A stretch of 64,000 bases of DNA from JBDLRH01 sp039800165 (GTDB lineage Bacteria; Pseudomonadota; Gammaproteobacteria; Burkholderiales; Burkholderiaceae_C). The stretch is from contig JBDLRH010000015.1 in assembly GCA_039800165.1 (NCBI GenBank), forward strand, positions 1 through 64,000, read 5' to 3'. Positions within the stretch are counted from its first letter, which is position 1, and the number at the start of each line of letters is the position of its first letter. The position numbers and the translations under genes are program-made. The notes below the pieces were generated by a model. That model was not told the DNA's origin and made no database searches. It worked only from the letters and a program-made list of their open reading frames with translations. Below, piece by piece: positions 17,406 through 24,933 of this stretch.

Positions 17406-19124
17406 TCAAGTGACGGCACGGGTCCGCATGTACGCGCGCCAACCACCCAGGTGAGTGATGTCCTGCGCGTCACGCAGGGCTTCGCTTTCGCACAGGAAGC
17501 ACTGCACCTGCGCGCCATCGGACAGCCGCACGGTGCCGATGCCCAGCGGCGCCGGGATCAGCGCGACAAACGATCCGTACTGGGACACCGGCATGTCCCA
17601 CACCTCCAGCGCAATCGCTGCGCCTTTGCCCGCGGCCACGCGCAGCAGGCCGGGCTTGGGCGGCACCGTGCCGGCCAGTGCGTAGAGGCGGTAGTCGGGT
17701 GCGGTCTGTGCGGTGTGCAGCAGCCGCGCGCCGCGCTCGGTGAGTTGCCAGTTCAGCGGCATGCCCGACAGATGCGCGCCCACCACCGCCACCTGCACGC
17801 GCTGCTCGCGCGCGTCCAGCGGTGCGGGCGCCAGGGCTTCGGCGGGTGGCAGCGGCTCGCCGGTCGCGCCCAGGGTCAGGCCGGTGGCCTGGTGGTAGCG
17901 CTGGCCCAGTTCGGCCAGCGCCCAGTCGCTGCCGCAGGCGCCGATCAGCGTGATGCCGAAGGGCAGGCCATCGGCACGCAGGCTGCTGGGTACCGACAGT
18001 GCGGCGTAGTCGAGCAGGTTGACGAAGTTGGTGTAGGCGCCAAGGTTGCGGTTGAGCGCCACCGGGTCGGCCTGCATCTGCTCAATCGTGTAGTGCGTTG
18101 GCGCGGTCGGCACCAGCATCACGTCAAAGTGGTCCCACAGCGGTGCGACCTGCTGCGCGATGGCGCGCAGCTGCACCTGGGCCTCGAACACATCGGCAGC
18201 GCTGTATTCGCGCCCCTTGGCGATGATGCTGCGCACGGGCTCGATGACGTCGCCCTCGTGCGCATCGAAAAAGCGGCGAACGGCGGCATAGCGTTCGGCC
18301 ACCAGCGCGCTTTCGTACAGCAGTGCCGCGGCGCGCGCCAGCGGCTCGTAGTCAAACAGCACGGGCGTGCCGCCCAGCGACTGCATGCGTTCGATGGCGG
18401 CGTCGAATTCGGCACGCGCCAGCGCATCGCCAAAGAATTCGAGCTGGCGCGGAACGCCAAAGCGAAATTTCGCGCCATATGGCGCCGTGCGCAGGGGCAG
18501 CGTGCGTGAATACGGGTCTTGCGGGTCGTGGGCCATGGCCGCGGCCAGCACCCGCAGCGCCACAGGCACGGTGCGCGCAAAGATCGACACCACGTCCACG
18601 CTTTGCGCCGCGGGAACCACGCCGTGGGCGCTGATCAGGCCGCGCGAGGGCTTCAGGCCCACGATGTTGTTCAGGCCTGCGGGCACCCGGCCCGAGCCGG
18701 CGGTGTCGGTGCCGAGCGAAAAGTCCACCTGCCCGCTGGCCACCACATGGGCCGAGCCGGCGCTGGAGCCGCCGCTGACATACCGCGCATCAAAGGTGTT
18801 GGGTACCGGGCCGTAGGGCGAGCGCGTGCCGTTCAGGCCGCAGGCGAACTGGTCCAGGTTGGTCTTGCCGGCCAGCGATGCACCGGCCGCCAGCAGGCGC
18901 TGCACCACGGTGGAATGCACCTGCGGAGTGCGCGCAAAGGCCGGGCAGGCCGCGGTGGTCGGCACGCCCGCGACATCGATGTTGTCCTTGACCGCAAAGC
19001 GCAGCCCGCTCAGCGCGCCGTCGCTGGCGCCGCGCACCGGCGCGGACAGTTGCGCAATCCAGGCGCACTGCGCATCGCCCGCATCTGGGGCATGGGACGG
19101 AAGGACAGGTTTCGCTTGCACCAC
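17406..19124 (-). CDS. atzF: Allophanate hydrolase
   Basis: A 572-residue two-domain enzyme. The N-terminal amidase-signature domain has Lys46 (FAVKDNIDVAG), cis-Ser120 (GGSSAGSA) and nucleophile Ser144 (GTDTAGSGRVPAG), with the correct 24-residue spacing. From about residue 455 follows the small allophanate hydrolase C-terminal domain (VAVVGAHLSGMPLNWQL ... IPAPLGIGTV ... ITHLGGW). It converts allophanate to ammonia and CO2, the last step of biuret, cyanurate and urea-carboxylase pathways. The GTG start was chosen because the longer reading frame would place the GntR-type palindrome and sigma-54 promoter inside the gene. This leaves an N-terminus about 40 residues shorter than AtzF of Pseudomonas ADP. 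First gene of the nitrogen-scavenging run. Confidence 0.9.
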   Translation of the reverse strand: MVQAKPVLPSHAPDAGDAQCAWIAQLSAPVRGASDGALSGLRFAVKDNIDVAGVPTTAACPAFARTPQVHSTVVQRLLAAGASLAGKTNLDQFACGLNGTRSPYGPVPNTFDARYVSGGSSAGSAHVVASGQVDFSLGTDTAGSGRVPAGLNNIVGLKPSRGLISAHGVVPAAQSVDVVSIFARTVPVALRVLAAAMAHDPQDPYSRTLPLRTAPYGAKFRFGVPRQLEFFGDALARAEFDAAIERMQSLGGTPVLFDYEPLARAAALLYESALVAERYAAVRRFFDAHEGDVIEPVRSIIAKGREYSAADVFEAQVQLRAIAQQVAPLWDHFDVMLVPTAPTHYTIEQMQADPVALNRNLGAYTNFVNLLDYAALSVPSSLRADGLPFGITLIGACGSDWALAELGQRYHQATGLTLGATGEPLPPAEALAPAPLDAREQRVQVAVVGAHLSGMPLNWQLTERGARLLHTAQTAPDYRLYALAGTVPPKPGLLRVAAGKGAAIALEVWDMPVSQYGSFVALIPAPLGIGTVRLSDGAQVQCFLCESEALRDAQDITHLGGWRAYMRTRAVT

Positions 19125-19133
19125 TTTTGTGCA
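19117..19133. promoter_or_regulatory. NtrC-like dyad TGCACC-N5-TGTGCA
   Basis: The 17-bp sequence TGCACCACTTTTGTGCA forms a TGCAC-N7-GTGCA inverted repeat. It differs from the textbook NtrC consensus TGCACC-N5-GGTGCA at one base. It lies between the predicted transcription start and the start codon region of atzF, overlapping the assigned GTG. NtrC sites normally lie upstream, so this one may be a displaced enhancer or a repressing site. Confidence 0.45.
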
Positions 19134-19137
19134 TCCA

Positions 19138-19153
19138 ATCTTGTGTACAAGAT
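19138..19153. promoter_or_regulatory. GntR/FCD-type operator upstream of atzF
   Basis: ATCTTGTGTACAAGAT has perfect 7-bp arms (ATCTTGT/ACAAGAT) around a 2-bp centre. It matches the TTGT-NN-ACAA pattern bound by FCD-type GntR regulators. It covers the predicted start site of the adjacent sigma-54 promoter, so binding would block transcription. The GntR gene closing the same run is the obvious candidate ligand-responsive repressor. Confidence 0.65.
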
Positions 19154-19158
19154 GGGAT

Positions 19159-19175
19159 TGCGAAAAGCGTGCCAG
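19159..19175 (-). promoter_or_regulatory. Sigma-54 (RpoN) promoter of the atzF run
   Basis: On the minus strand the sequence is CTGGCACGCTTTTCGCA. It contains the -24 box CTGGCACG and a -12 box TCGCA, with GG and GC separated by exactly 10 bases. Only one base of the core consensus TGGCACG-N4-TTGCA differs. The predicted start point, about 12 bases beyond the -12 GC, falls inside the GntR-type palindrome and about 24 bases before the atzF GTG. RpoN control suits a nitrogen-scavenging operon. Confidence 0.62.
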
Positions 19176-19311
19176 CCCGGGGCAAGGGCGGAGGGATGAC
19201 GGCCGGGCATGCGTGTCACTTGCCCGCACTGCGACGCACGGCAGGCGAATTCCCTAGCATTCGTCAGTGGCGCGATTGCCGCAACCCTCGCCAACAAACC
19301 CTCCACCTTTT

Positions 19312-19959
19312 ATGAATGTCACTGTGCCCAATGCATCACGGATGGTCGCGTGGCTGCCGCTGGGTCCGCGCACAGCGCTTCGCGCCCTGTTGCTGGCGGG
19401 CAGCGCGCTTGCCGCACTCACCTTTATGCCGGCGGCCGCTGCAACGCCGGCTGCGGTGGCGCCGGCCGCACAGACCGGCTGCCCCAAGCTGCTGCAGCAC
19501 AGCTTCAAGCGGCTGCAGGACGATCAGCCGCAGGGGCTGTGCCAGTTCAGCGGCAAGGTGTTGCTGGTGGTCAATACCGCCAGCTACTGCGGCTTCACGT
19601 CCCAGTTTGAAGGCCTGGAGGCACTCAACGCACGCTTTGCCAGGCGCGGGCTGGTGGTGCTGGGCTTCCCGTCGAACGACTTCAAGCAGGAAGACGCCGA
19701 TGCAAAAAAGACCGCTGCGGTCTGCTTCAACACCTATGGCGTGAAGTTCCCGATGTTCACCGAGACCCGGGTACGCGGCGCACAGGCGCACCCCTTGTTT
19801 GCCGAACTCGCGCGCGCCACCGGCAGCGCGCCCGGCTGGAACTTCAACAAGTACCTGGTCGGCCGCGACGGGCGGCCCATCGCGCACTTCGGCAGCATGA
19901 CCTCGCCGGAGAGCCGCACGCTCGTGAGCGCGATCGAAGCAGCGTTGTCGGCGCGCTGA
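19312..19959 (+). CDS. Glutathione peroxidase family protein (exported)
   Basis: A 215-residue thiol peroxidase. After an N-terminal hydrophobic signal sequence (RTALRALLLAGSALAALTFM, cleavage near AAA-TP) the protein carries the glutathione peroxidase catalytic set. Peroxidatic Cys93 lies in VNTASYCGFTSQFEGLE, Gln126 in FPSNDFKQED and Trp176-Asn177 in APGWNFNKYL. Such proteins reduce hydroperoxides with glutathione or thioredoxin. The ATG was taken as start because it leads straight into the signal peptide; a GTG 45 bases upstream is possible. Its stop directly abuts the stop of the convergent RidA-family gene. Confidence 0.9.
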   Translation: MNVTVPNASRMVAWLPLGPRTALRALLLAGSALAALTFMPAAAATPAAVAPAAQTGCPKLLQHSFKRLQDDQPQGLCQFSGKVLLVVNTASYCGFTSQFEGLEALNARFARRGLVVLGFPSNDFKQEDADAKKTAAVCFNTYGVKFPMFTETRVRGAQAHPLFAELARATGSAPGWNFNKYLVGRDGRPIAHFGSMTSPESRTLVSAIEAALSAR

Positions 19960-20355
19960 TCAGTCGCCCACCAACGCCACGGCCTCCACCTCGACCTTCA
20001 GGCCGTGATGCAGCGGCCCGGTGGGTACCACCGCACGGCTGGGGCGGCTGGTGCCGGCCCATTGCGCATAGATCGTGTTGAACTCAGGCCAGTGCTCCAT
20101 GCTGTCCACATACACGCGCACCTGCACCAGCCGGTCGATGCTGGTGCCCGCTGCGTGCAGTGCACTCGCCACATTCGCCAGCACCTGGCGCGCCTGCTCG
20201 GCAAAGCTGGCATCCACCAGTCGCTCGCCCGCCGGCGTGACGGGCAGCTGGCCCGACACGAACACGAACCCGTTGGCCACCACCGCATGCGAGTAGTGCC
20301 CTGCGGGCGTGGGCAGGTCGGCGGGTTGCACCGGGCGGGGCAGGGCTGCGGTCAT
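19960..20355 (-). CDS. RidA/YjgF family protein (putative imine/enamine deaminase)
   Basis: A 131-residue RidA-family protein with the conserved GHYSHAVVANGFVFVSGQLP start, the VRVYVDSMEHW stretch and PSRAVVPTGPLHHG near the C-terminus, which includes the substrate-binding arginine. RidA proteins hydrolyse reactive enamine/imine intermediates released by PLP-dependent dehydratases. It is the last gene of a minus-strand operon and lies 26 bp after a DSD1-type PLP enzyme gene, a fitting partnership. Possibly specific to the pathway rather than the housekeeping RidA. Confidence 0.9.
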   Translation of the reverse strand: MTAALPRPVQPADLPTPAGHYSHAVVANGFVFVSGQLPVTPAGERLVDASFAEQARQVLANVASALHAAGTSIDRLVQVRVYVDSMEHWPEFNTIYAQWAGTSRPSRAVVPTGPLHHGLKVEVEAVALVGD

Positions 20356-20381
20356 GGGCGTTCTCTTGTGTGGGGTGGGGG

Positions 20382-21524
20382 CTACCAGCCGTAAAAGCGC
20401 GGCCAGGCTTGCACCTCGCCACCGGGCAGCAGCGCCTGGTACTCGGGGTGCTGCGCTGCCGTGGCGCACGCATGGTTGGGCAGCACCCGCAAGCGCGTGC
20501 CCACCGGAAAGCGGCGCGCGATGTCGCCATCCACGCCAGCCATGCCATCCGCGCGGCACAGGATGCCGTGCTCCTGGTTGGCGCTGCCCAGCACATAGCC
20601 ATCGATGGGGGTGCCGTCTTCGCTGCACACCTGCCCGTAGCCGAAGTCGTGCCGCTGCTTTTGCGTGCCGCGGTCGCGGCTCATCGCCATCCAGCCGGCG
20701 TCCACGATGGCCCAGCCCTTGTCTTCCTGATGGCCGATCACGGTGGTCAGCACCGACAGCGCGATGTGGTCAATGCCGCACACGCCCACGTTGTGCATCA
20801 CCAGATCAAAGAACACATACACGCCGGCGCGCACCTCGGTCACGCCAGCCAGGTGCGGTGCGGCCAGCGCGGTGGGCGTCGAGCCGACGCTCACCACCGG
20901 GCAGGGCAGGCCCGCATCGCGCAACCGCGTCGCAGCGTGCAGCGTGCCATCGCGCTCTTGTTCGGCCACCCGGCGCAGGGCTTGCGGTGTGTCCACGTCG
21001 TAGCTCGAACCGGCGTGCGCCATCACGCCGCCCAGCCGCATGCCACCTTCGTGCAGCGCGCGGCCCACGGCCAGCAGCGTGTCAGACCCGGGCGGCACGC
21101 CCGAGCGGTGCCCGTCCACATCCACCTCGATCCACACCTCGAACGCATGCGCCTGGGCGCGGCCGAACTCGGCAATCGCCTGCGCCGCGGCCACGCTGTC
21201 GGTGATGATCTTCAGGTCGCAGCCACGCTGGCGCAGCGCCAGCACCTGCGGCAGCTTGGCCGGCACGATGCACACCGCATACAGGATGTCGCTGATGCCT
21301 GCGGCAAAAAACTGCTCGGCCTCTTTCAGTGTCGAGACGGTGATGCCCTGCGCGCCTGCGGCCAGCTGCGCCTGCACCACCGGCAGGCTCTTGGAGGTTT
21401 TGACATGCGGACGAAAGCGCACGCCCAGCGCGCTCAGGCGCTGCTGCATCTGCTGGATGTTGGCCTGCATCCGTGCGGTGTCGAGCACGGCGGCCGGGGT
21501 GTCGATGTCGGCAAGCTGCGTCAT
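20382..21524 (-). CDS. DSD1-family PLP enzyme (D-threonine aldolase / D-serine dehydratase-like)
   Basis: A 380-residue fold-type III PLP enzyme. Lys42 in RFRPHVKTSKS is the predicted PLP lysine, and the alanine racemase-like barrel fills the N-terminal half (EVWIEVDVDGHRSGVPPG). The C-terminal PNHACATAAQHPEY motif carries the His/Cys pair that binds a divalent metal in D-serine dehydratase and D-threonine aldolase. Substrates in this family include D-threonine, D-serine and D-3-hydroxyaspartate. Its location after a Rieske oxygenase, an MFS transporter and a methyltransferase, and before a RidA-type protein, suggests a catabolic route for a hydroxylated or N-methylated amino acid. The specific substrate is not recognisable. 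Confidence 0.88.
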   Translation of the reverse strand: MTQLADIDTPAAVLDTARMQANIQQMQQRLSALGVRFRPHVKTSKSLPVVQAQLAAGAQGITVSTLKEAEQFFAAGISDILYAVCIVPAKLPQVLALRQRGCDLKIITDSVAAAQAIAEFGRAQAHAFEVWIEVDVDGHRSGVPPGSDTLLAVGRALHEGGMRLGGVMAHAGSSYDVDTPQALRRVAEQERDGTLHAATRLRDAGLPCPVVSVGSTPTALAAPHLAGVTEVRAGVYVFFDLVMHNVGVCGIDHIALSVLTTVIGHQEDKGWAIVDAGWMAMSRDRGTQKQRHDFGYGQVCSEDGTPIDGYVLGSANQEHGILCRADGMAGVDGDIARRFPVGTRLRVLPNHACATAAQHPEYQALLPGGEVQAWPRFYGW

Positions 21525-21530
21525 GGGCCG

Positions 21531-21536
21531 ATATTA
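21531..21536 (-). promoter_or_regulatory. Possible -10 element for a leaderless DSD1-family transcript
   Basis: On the minus strand TAATAT lies exactly six bases before the ATG of the PLP enzyme gene and no Shine-Dalgarno sequence is present. A -10 box here would start transcription at the ATG. The 47-bp gap to the methyltransferase gene leaves room for such an internal promoter. No clear -35 box is seen. Confidence 0.35.
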
Positions 21537-21571
21537 GGGCCGCCTGCCGCGGGCTGCCTGCCTGCGGCCAC

Positions 21572-22414
21572 CTACGCCCGCGCGGCGTGGATCAGCGCGC
21601 CGCCCAGCACGCCCACCTGGTACAGCCCGACAAAGTGCGTGTAGGCGCGGTCGTAGCGGTCGAAGTGCTCGCGCCCGAGCCGCTGCACCGTCTGCGCTTC
21701 CAGTGACCGGTACATCGCATGGCGCTCGCGCAGGATGCGCGTCCACTCCTCGCTGAGATCGGTCACGCGCACCATGCGCAGCCCCTCGGCTTGCAGCAGC
21801 GCGGTGTACTCGGCCACCGAAGCAATCTCAGAAAAGCGCATGCCGTCGTACAGGCCGCGCGCATCGTCGGCGCTCAGCGGCTGGCGGCACAGGATGTCGG
21901 AAAACACCAGCCGCCCGCCCGGGCGCAGCACGCGTGCGCATTCGTGCACCAGCTGCGGCTTGTCCGGAATGTGTGCAAACGCCTCTTGCGCGATCGCCAG
22001 CGAAAAGCGCGCATCTTCAAACGGCATGGCCAGCGCATTGCCCTCGACAAAGTTCACGCGCCCTGACAGGCCGGCGGCCTGCGTGAGCTCGGTGGCGCCC
22101 TGCACGCGGCTGCGCGTGAGGTCCAGCCCGGTGACGCGGCAGCCGCGCTTCCACGCCAGGTAGCGTGCAGGCCCGCCCATGCCGCTGCAGACATCCAGCA
22201 CCTCGTCGTGCGCCGTCACTGCAGCCTCGTCCATCAGCCGGTCCACCGCAGCGGTGCCGCCGTAGTGGTCCTGATCGTGGTGCTGCAGCACCTCTTCGGT
22301 GATGCTGGCGCGGTCGATGCCGCGCGCAGCCACGGCAGCCAGGATCTGCTGCGCGCTGATGGGGTGAAAGTCGTAGAAGCGTTCGACTTCGTTCAGGCGG
22401 GAATCCGTGCTCAT
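21572..22414 (-). CDS. Class I SAM-dependent methyltransferase
   Basis: A 280-residue methyltransferase with motif I at VLDVCSGMGGPARYLA, motif II at VTGLDLTRS and the post-motif region VLRPGGRLVFSDIL. The layout resembles small-molecule N-methyltransferases such as sarcosine/dimethylglycine methyltransferase and phosphoethanolamine methyltransferase. The gene starts 2 bp after the MFS stop in a tight operon with a Rieske oxygenase. Paired Rieske and methyltransferase genes could remove and re-use methyl groups, but the direction of chemistry is unclear. Substrate unknown. Confidence 0.85.
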   Translation of the reverse strand: MSTDSRLNEVERFYDFHPISAQQILAAVAARGIDRASITEEVLQHHDQDHYGGTAAVDRLMDEAAVTAHDEVLDVCSGMGGPARYLAWKRGCRVTGLDLTRSRVQGATELTQAAGLSGRVNFVEGNALAMPFEDARFSLAIAQEAFAHIPDKPQLVHECARVLRPGGRLVFSDILCRQPLSADDARGLYDGMRFSEIASVAEYTALLQAEGLRMVRVTDLSEEWTRILRERHAMYRSLEAQTVQRLGREHFDRYDRAYTHFVGLYQVGVLGGALIHAARA

Positions 22415-22416
22415 GG

Positions 22417-23595
22417 TCAGTCACCCTTTCGGTCGGCCGAGGCCGAAAGCAGCAAGCCCACGCCGATCATCGCCACCGCGATCGGCCCCAGTGCGTCGAA
22501 GCTGAAGGTAGCCACCACCACGCCGCCGAGTGCCGCGCCCATGGCCTGGCCGGCGTACAGGCTTGACGAGTTCAGCGCGATCGAGGCCGAGGCCAGATCA
22601 GGCGCGGTCTGCGCCAGCCGCGCCTGCTGCGCCGAGATGAAGGCAAAGTTGCCCGAGCCCCAGACGGCGATCGCCAGGGTGATGCCCGCCACCGAGTGCA
22701 GCCACGACAGCGAAGCTGTCCAGCCCACCAGGCCCACGAACACGCAGCCCAGCGCCAGCAGGGCGCAGCGGTCTGCGCCAAACCGGCCGACGCCGCGAGA
22801 CAGCAACAGGTTGCCCGCCACACCGCAGGCGCCCATCAGGCCCATCAGCGCCGCCTGCAGCGCTGGCGATGCATCGACGCCGGTGCGCAGGGCCGAAGTG
22901 ATGTAGCCCGCCACCAGAAAGTGCCCGGCACACCAGGCCATGGTGGCCAGCAGTACCAGGCGCAAGCGCGGCGCGCCCAACACCTGATGCCACGACTGCA
23001 GCGACAGCGGCGGCACCTTCAGCCCCGATGGAATCACGCGCCACACCAGCACCGCAGCCAGCAGCGCCAGCACCGCAATCAAGGCGAAGCTGGCGCGCCA
23101 GCTGATCGCGTAGGCCACGATGTTGCCCAGCGGCATGGCCAGCACCGAGGCCAGCGACCAGCCGACAAAGGCGGTGGTGACCGCGGCCGGTCGCTCTTGT
23201 GGCGCAACGATCAGCCCCAGCGTCGCGGCCACCTGCGGCGTGAACACCGCAGCGCCAATCACCGAGAAGGGCCGCACCCACGCCAGCACCGCATAGTTCG
23301 GCGCCAGCGCGCACAGCAGGTGGCCGAAGGACAGCAGCAGCAGCGACGCCACCAGCAGCATCCGGCGGTCTACATTCGAGGTGACAGCTGCCAGCAGCGG
23401 CGCGCCCACGCACATGGCCAGCGCCGCCAGGCTGAGCAACGAACCGGCGGCAGGCACCGAAACCCCCAGGCCCTGCGCCAGCGGGTCCAGCATGCCGGGC
23501 ACCACCAGCACGCCGCTGCCGACCACGAAGTTGCCGAGCAGCGCCGTGGTGATGGCGGCGCGGTGCGCGCCCGCGGTGGAAGCGGGCGCCGTCAC
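22417..23595 (-). CDS. MFS transporter
   Basis: A 392-residue major facilitator protein with about 12 membrane helices. It starts with ITTALLGNFVVGSGVLVVPG and carries DRRMLLVASLLLLSFGHLL between helices 2 and 3, a typical MFS A-loop region. The GTG start overlaps the stop of the Rieske oxygenase gene (GTGA), so translation is coupled and the protein most likely moves the oxygenase substrate or product. The direction of transport cannot be told from sequence. Confidence 0.9.
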   Translation of the reverse strand: MTAPASTAGAHRAAITTALLGNFVVGSGVLVVPGMLDPLAQGLGVSVPAAGSLLSLAALAMCVGAPLLAAVTSNVDRRMLLVASLLLLSFGHLLCALAPNYAVLAWVRPFSVIGAAVFTPQVAATLGLIVAPQERPAAVTTAFVGWSLASVLAMPLGNIVAYAISWRASFALIAVLALLAAVLVWRVIPSGLKVPPLSLQSWHQVLGAPRLRLVLLATMAWCAGHFLVAGYITSALRTGVDASPALQAALMGLMGACGVAGNLLLSRGVGRFGADRCALLALGCVFVGLVGWTASLSWLHSVAGITLAIAVWGSGNFAFISAQQARLAQTAPDLASASIALNSSSLYAGQAMGAALGGVVVATFSFDALGPIAVAMIGVGLLLSASADRKGD

Positions 23596-24803
23596 GGAAG
23601 GGCCGCGTCGGGCACGCCGGTGAGCTTGTTGAGTTCGCGGTGGTAGTGCGACAGCATCGGCTCGTTCTGCCCGAACACCACGCCGGGCAGCCGGCCGCTG
23701 GCCAGGTTGAGTTGGATGTTCTGCTGCTGCGTGAAGTCTTCGCCCGAGATCACCTCGGTGGAGACCTTCCAGCTTTTGTCCCAGCGCGCGGCTTCTTCTT
23801 CGCTGCGGATCGCCTCGGGGATGTAGAAGCGCACCCGGGCCCGCGTGCGGCCCACGTCCAGCGGCTGGAAGTCCCACAGCTCCATGTGGCCGTCCATCGG
23901 GATGTTGAGCACCGCATGCGGCGACACCACGAAGATGGTGGACGCATGGCGCAGCACCGACCACTCGGCCTCGGGCCGATCGCGCTGCTCGTCGATGCTC
24001 TTGCGCGGCAGCGGAAACAGCGCATGCCGGCCAAAGCATTCGAAGATGACCGGGTAGCAGCGAAAGCGCGGCGCGAGCGTGTTGCGATGCAGGGCCGCGA
24101 TGTGATAGCCCTCCATGAAGGTCTCGATCAGCAGCTTCCAGTTGGCGGCGAAATCCCAGAACACTTCCTGATAGAAGTGAAAGCGCCCGAAGCCGAACTC
24201 GCCCATGCGCGCGGGCATGCCGTGCATTTCGCGCTCGGCATCGATCGGCACGCTGCCGTGCGGGCGCACCAGCAGCATGCCCTCGGTCTCGACGCAGGGC
24301 ACCTCGATCAGGTTGAACTGCCCGCAGTCCATGCGCGGCTGGATCTGCGTGAAGCCACCCATGTCGTTGGCATGCCGGATCAGCTGCCCGCCGCTGTCGT
24401 AGGTCCACGCGTGGTACGGGCAGGTGAAGTTCTGCTGCGACTGCCCGCGGTGCTGCACGAAGTGGCCCCGCGCGTCGAGCTCGAAGCCGAGCAGCCGCGA
24501 GCCGCGGTGGCGGCACATGTTCAGGAAGGCCCTCACCTCGCCGGATGAAGTGCGCGTCAGGAAGATCGGTGCGCCCGGCAGCTCGCAGGTGAACCACGAG
24601 CCGGGCGCAGGCAGGTCGGGCGAGAAGCCGGCCAGCAGCGGCACCTGACCCTTGAACAGGTGGTCCATCTCGCGCTGGAAGTGCGCGCTGCAGGTGTAGC
24701 GCTCGGCCGGGTTCCAGTACGGCGCATCGGCCAGCGGCGTGGTTTGCGCGTCGATGTGCCGGAACGCCTCTTTCAGAAGCGCGACCTGTCGTTCATGTTG
24801 CAT
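23592..24803 (-). CDS. Rieske-type aromatic-ring-hydroxylating oxygenase, alpha subunit
   Basis: A 403-residue oxygenase. The Rieske centre ligands are Cys97-His99 (MCRHRGS) and Cys128-His131 (CPYHAW). The mononuclear iron site is in NWKLLIETFMEGYHIAALH with His234 and His239, and an acidic ligand is expected in the later EDFTQQQNIQ segment. No reductase, ferredoxin or beta-subunit gene is nearby, so electrons must come from elsewhere. Single-component relatives include ring hydroxylases and N-demethylases such as those for glycine betaine, carnitine and stachydrine. The operon partners (methyltransferase, PLP enzyme, RidA) make an amine or amino-acid substrate more likely than an aromatic one. 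First gene of the operon. Confidence 0.88.
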   Translation of the reverse strand: MQHERQVALLKEAFRHIDAQTTPLADAPYWNPAERYTCSAHFQREMDHLFKGQVPLLAGFSPDLPAPGSWFTCELPGAPIFLTRTSSGEVRAFLNMCRHRGSRLLGFELDARGHFVQHRGQSQQNFTCPYHAWTYDSGGQLIRHANDMGGFTQIQPRMDCGQFNLIEVPCVETEGMLLVRPHGSVPIDAEREMHGMPARMGEFGFGRFHFYQEVFWDFAANWKLLIETFMEGYHIAALHRNTLAPRFRCYPVIFECFGRHALFPLPRKSIDEQRDRPEAEWSVLRHASTIFVVSPHAVLNIPMDGHMELWDFQPLDVGRTRARVRFYIPEAIRSEEEAARWDKSWKVSTEVISGEDFTQQQNIQLNLASGRLPGVVFGQNEPMLSHYHRELNKLTGVPDAALP

Positions 24804-24819
24804 GGGCTGGTGTATGGTG

Positions 24820-24831
24820 TGGCAGCTGCCA
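24820..24831. promoter_or_regulatory. Operator-like palindrome TGGCAGCTGCCA
   Basis: A perfect 12-bp palindrome lies between the predicted -10 box and the ATG of the Rieske gene, roughly at +8 to +19 of the transcript. Its position suits a repressor site. No regulator gene is found beside the operon. An RNA hairpin is the alternative reading. Confidence 0.4.
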
Positions 24832-24845
24832 GTCTCCCTGCACTC

Positions 24846-24873
24846 AGGATAGCCCCCGAGGGCGGTCCGTCAA
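24846..24873 (-). promoter_or_regulatory. Sigma-70 promoter of the Rieske-MFS-methyltransferase-PLP operon
   Basis: On the minus strand TTGACG (-35) and TATCCT (-10) are separated by 16 bases. This is the best promoter match in the divergent gap and gives a leader of about 36 bases before the Rieske ATG. Confidence 0.55.
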
Positions 24874-24933
24874 GTGCGCCGCTTCATGTGCGCGACAGGG
24901 GTGGATTGCGGTGTCACTGCGCCGGGGTCATCC

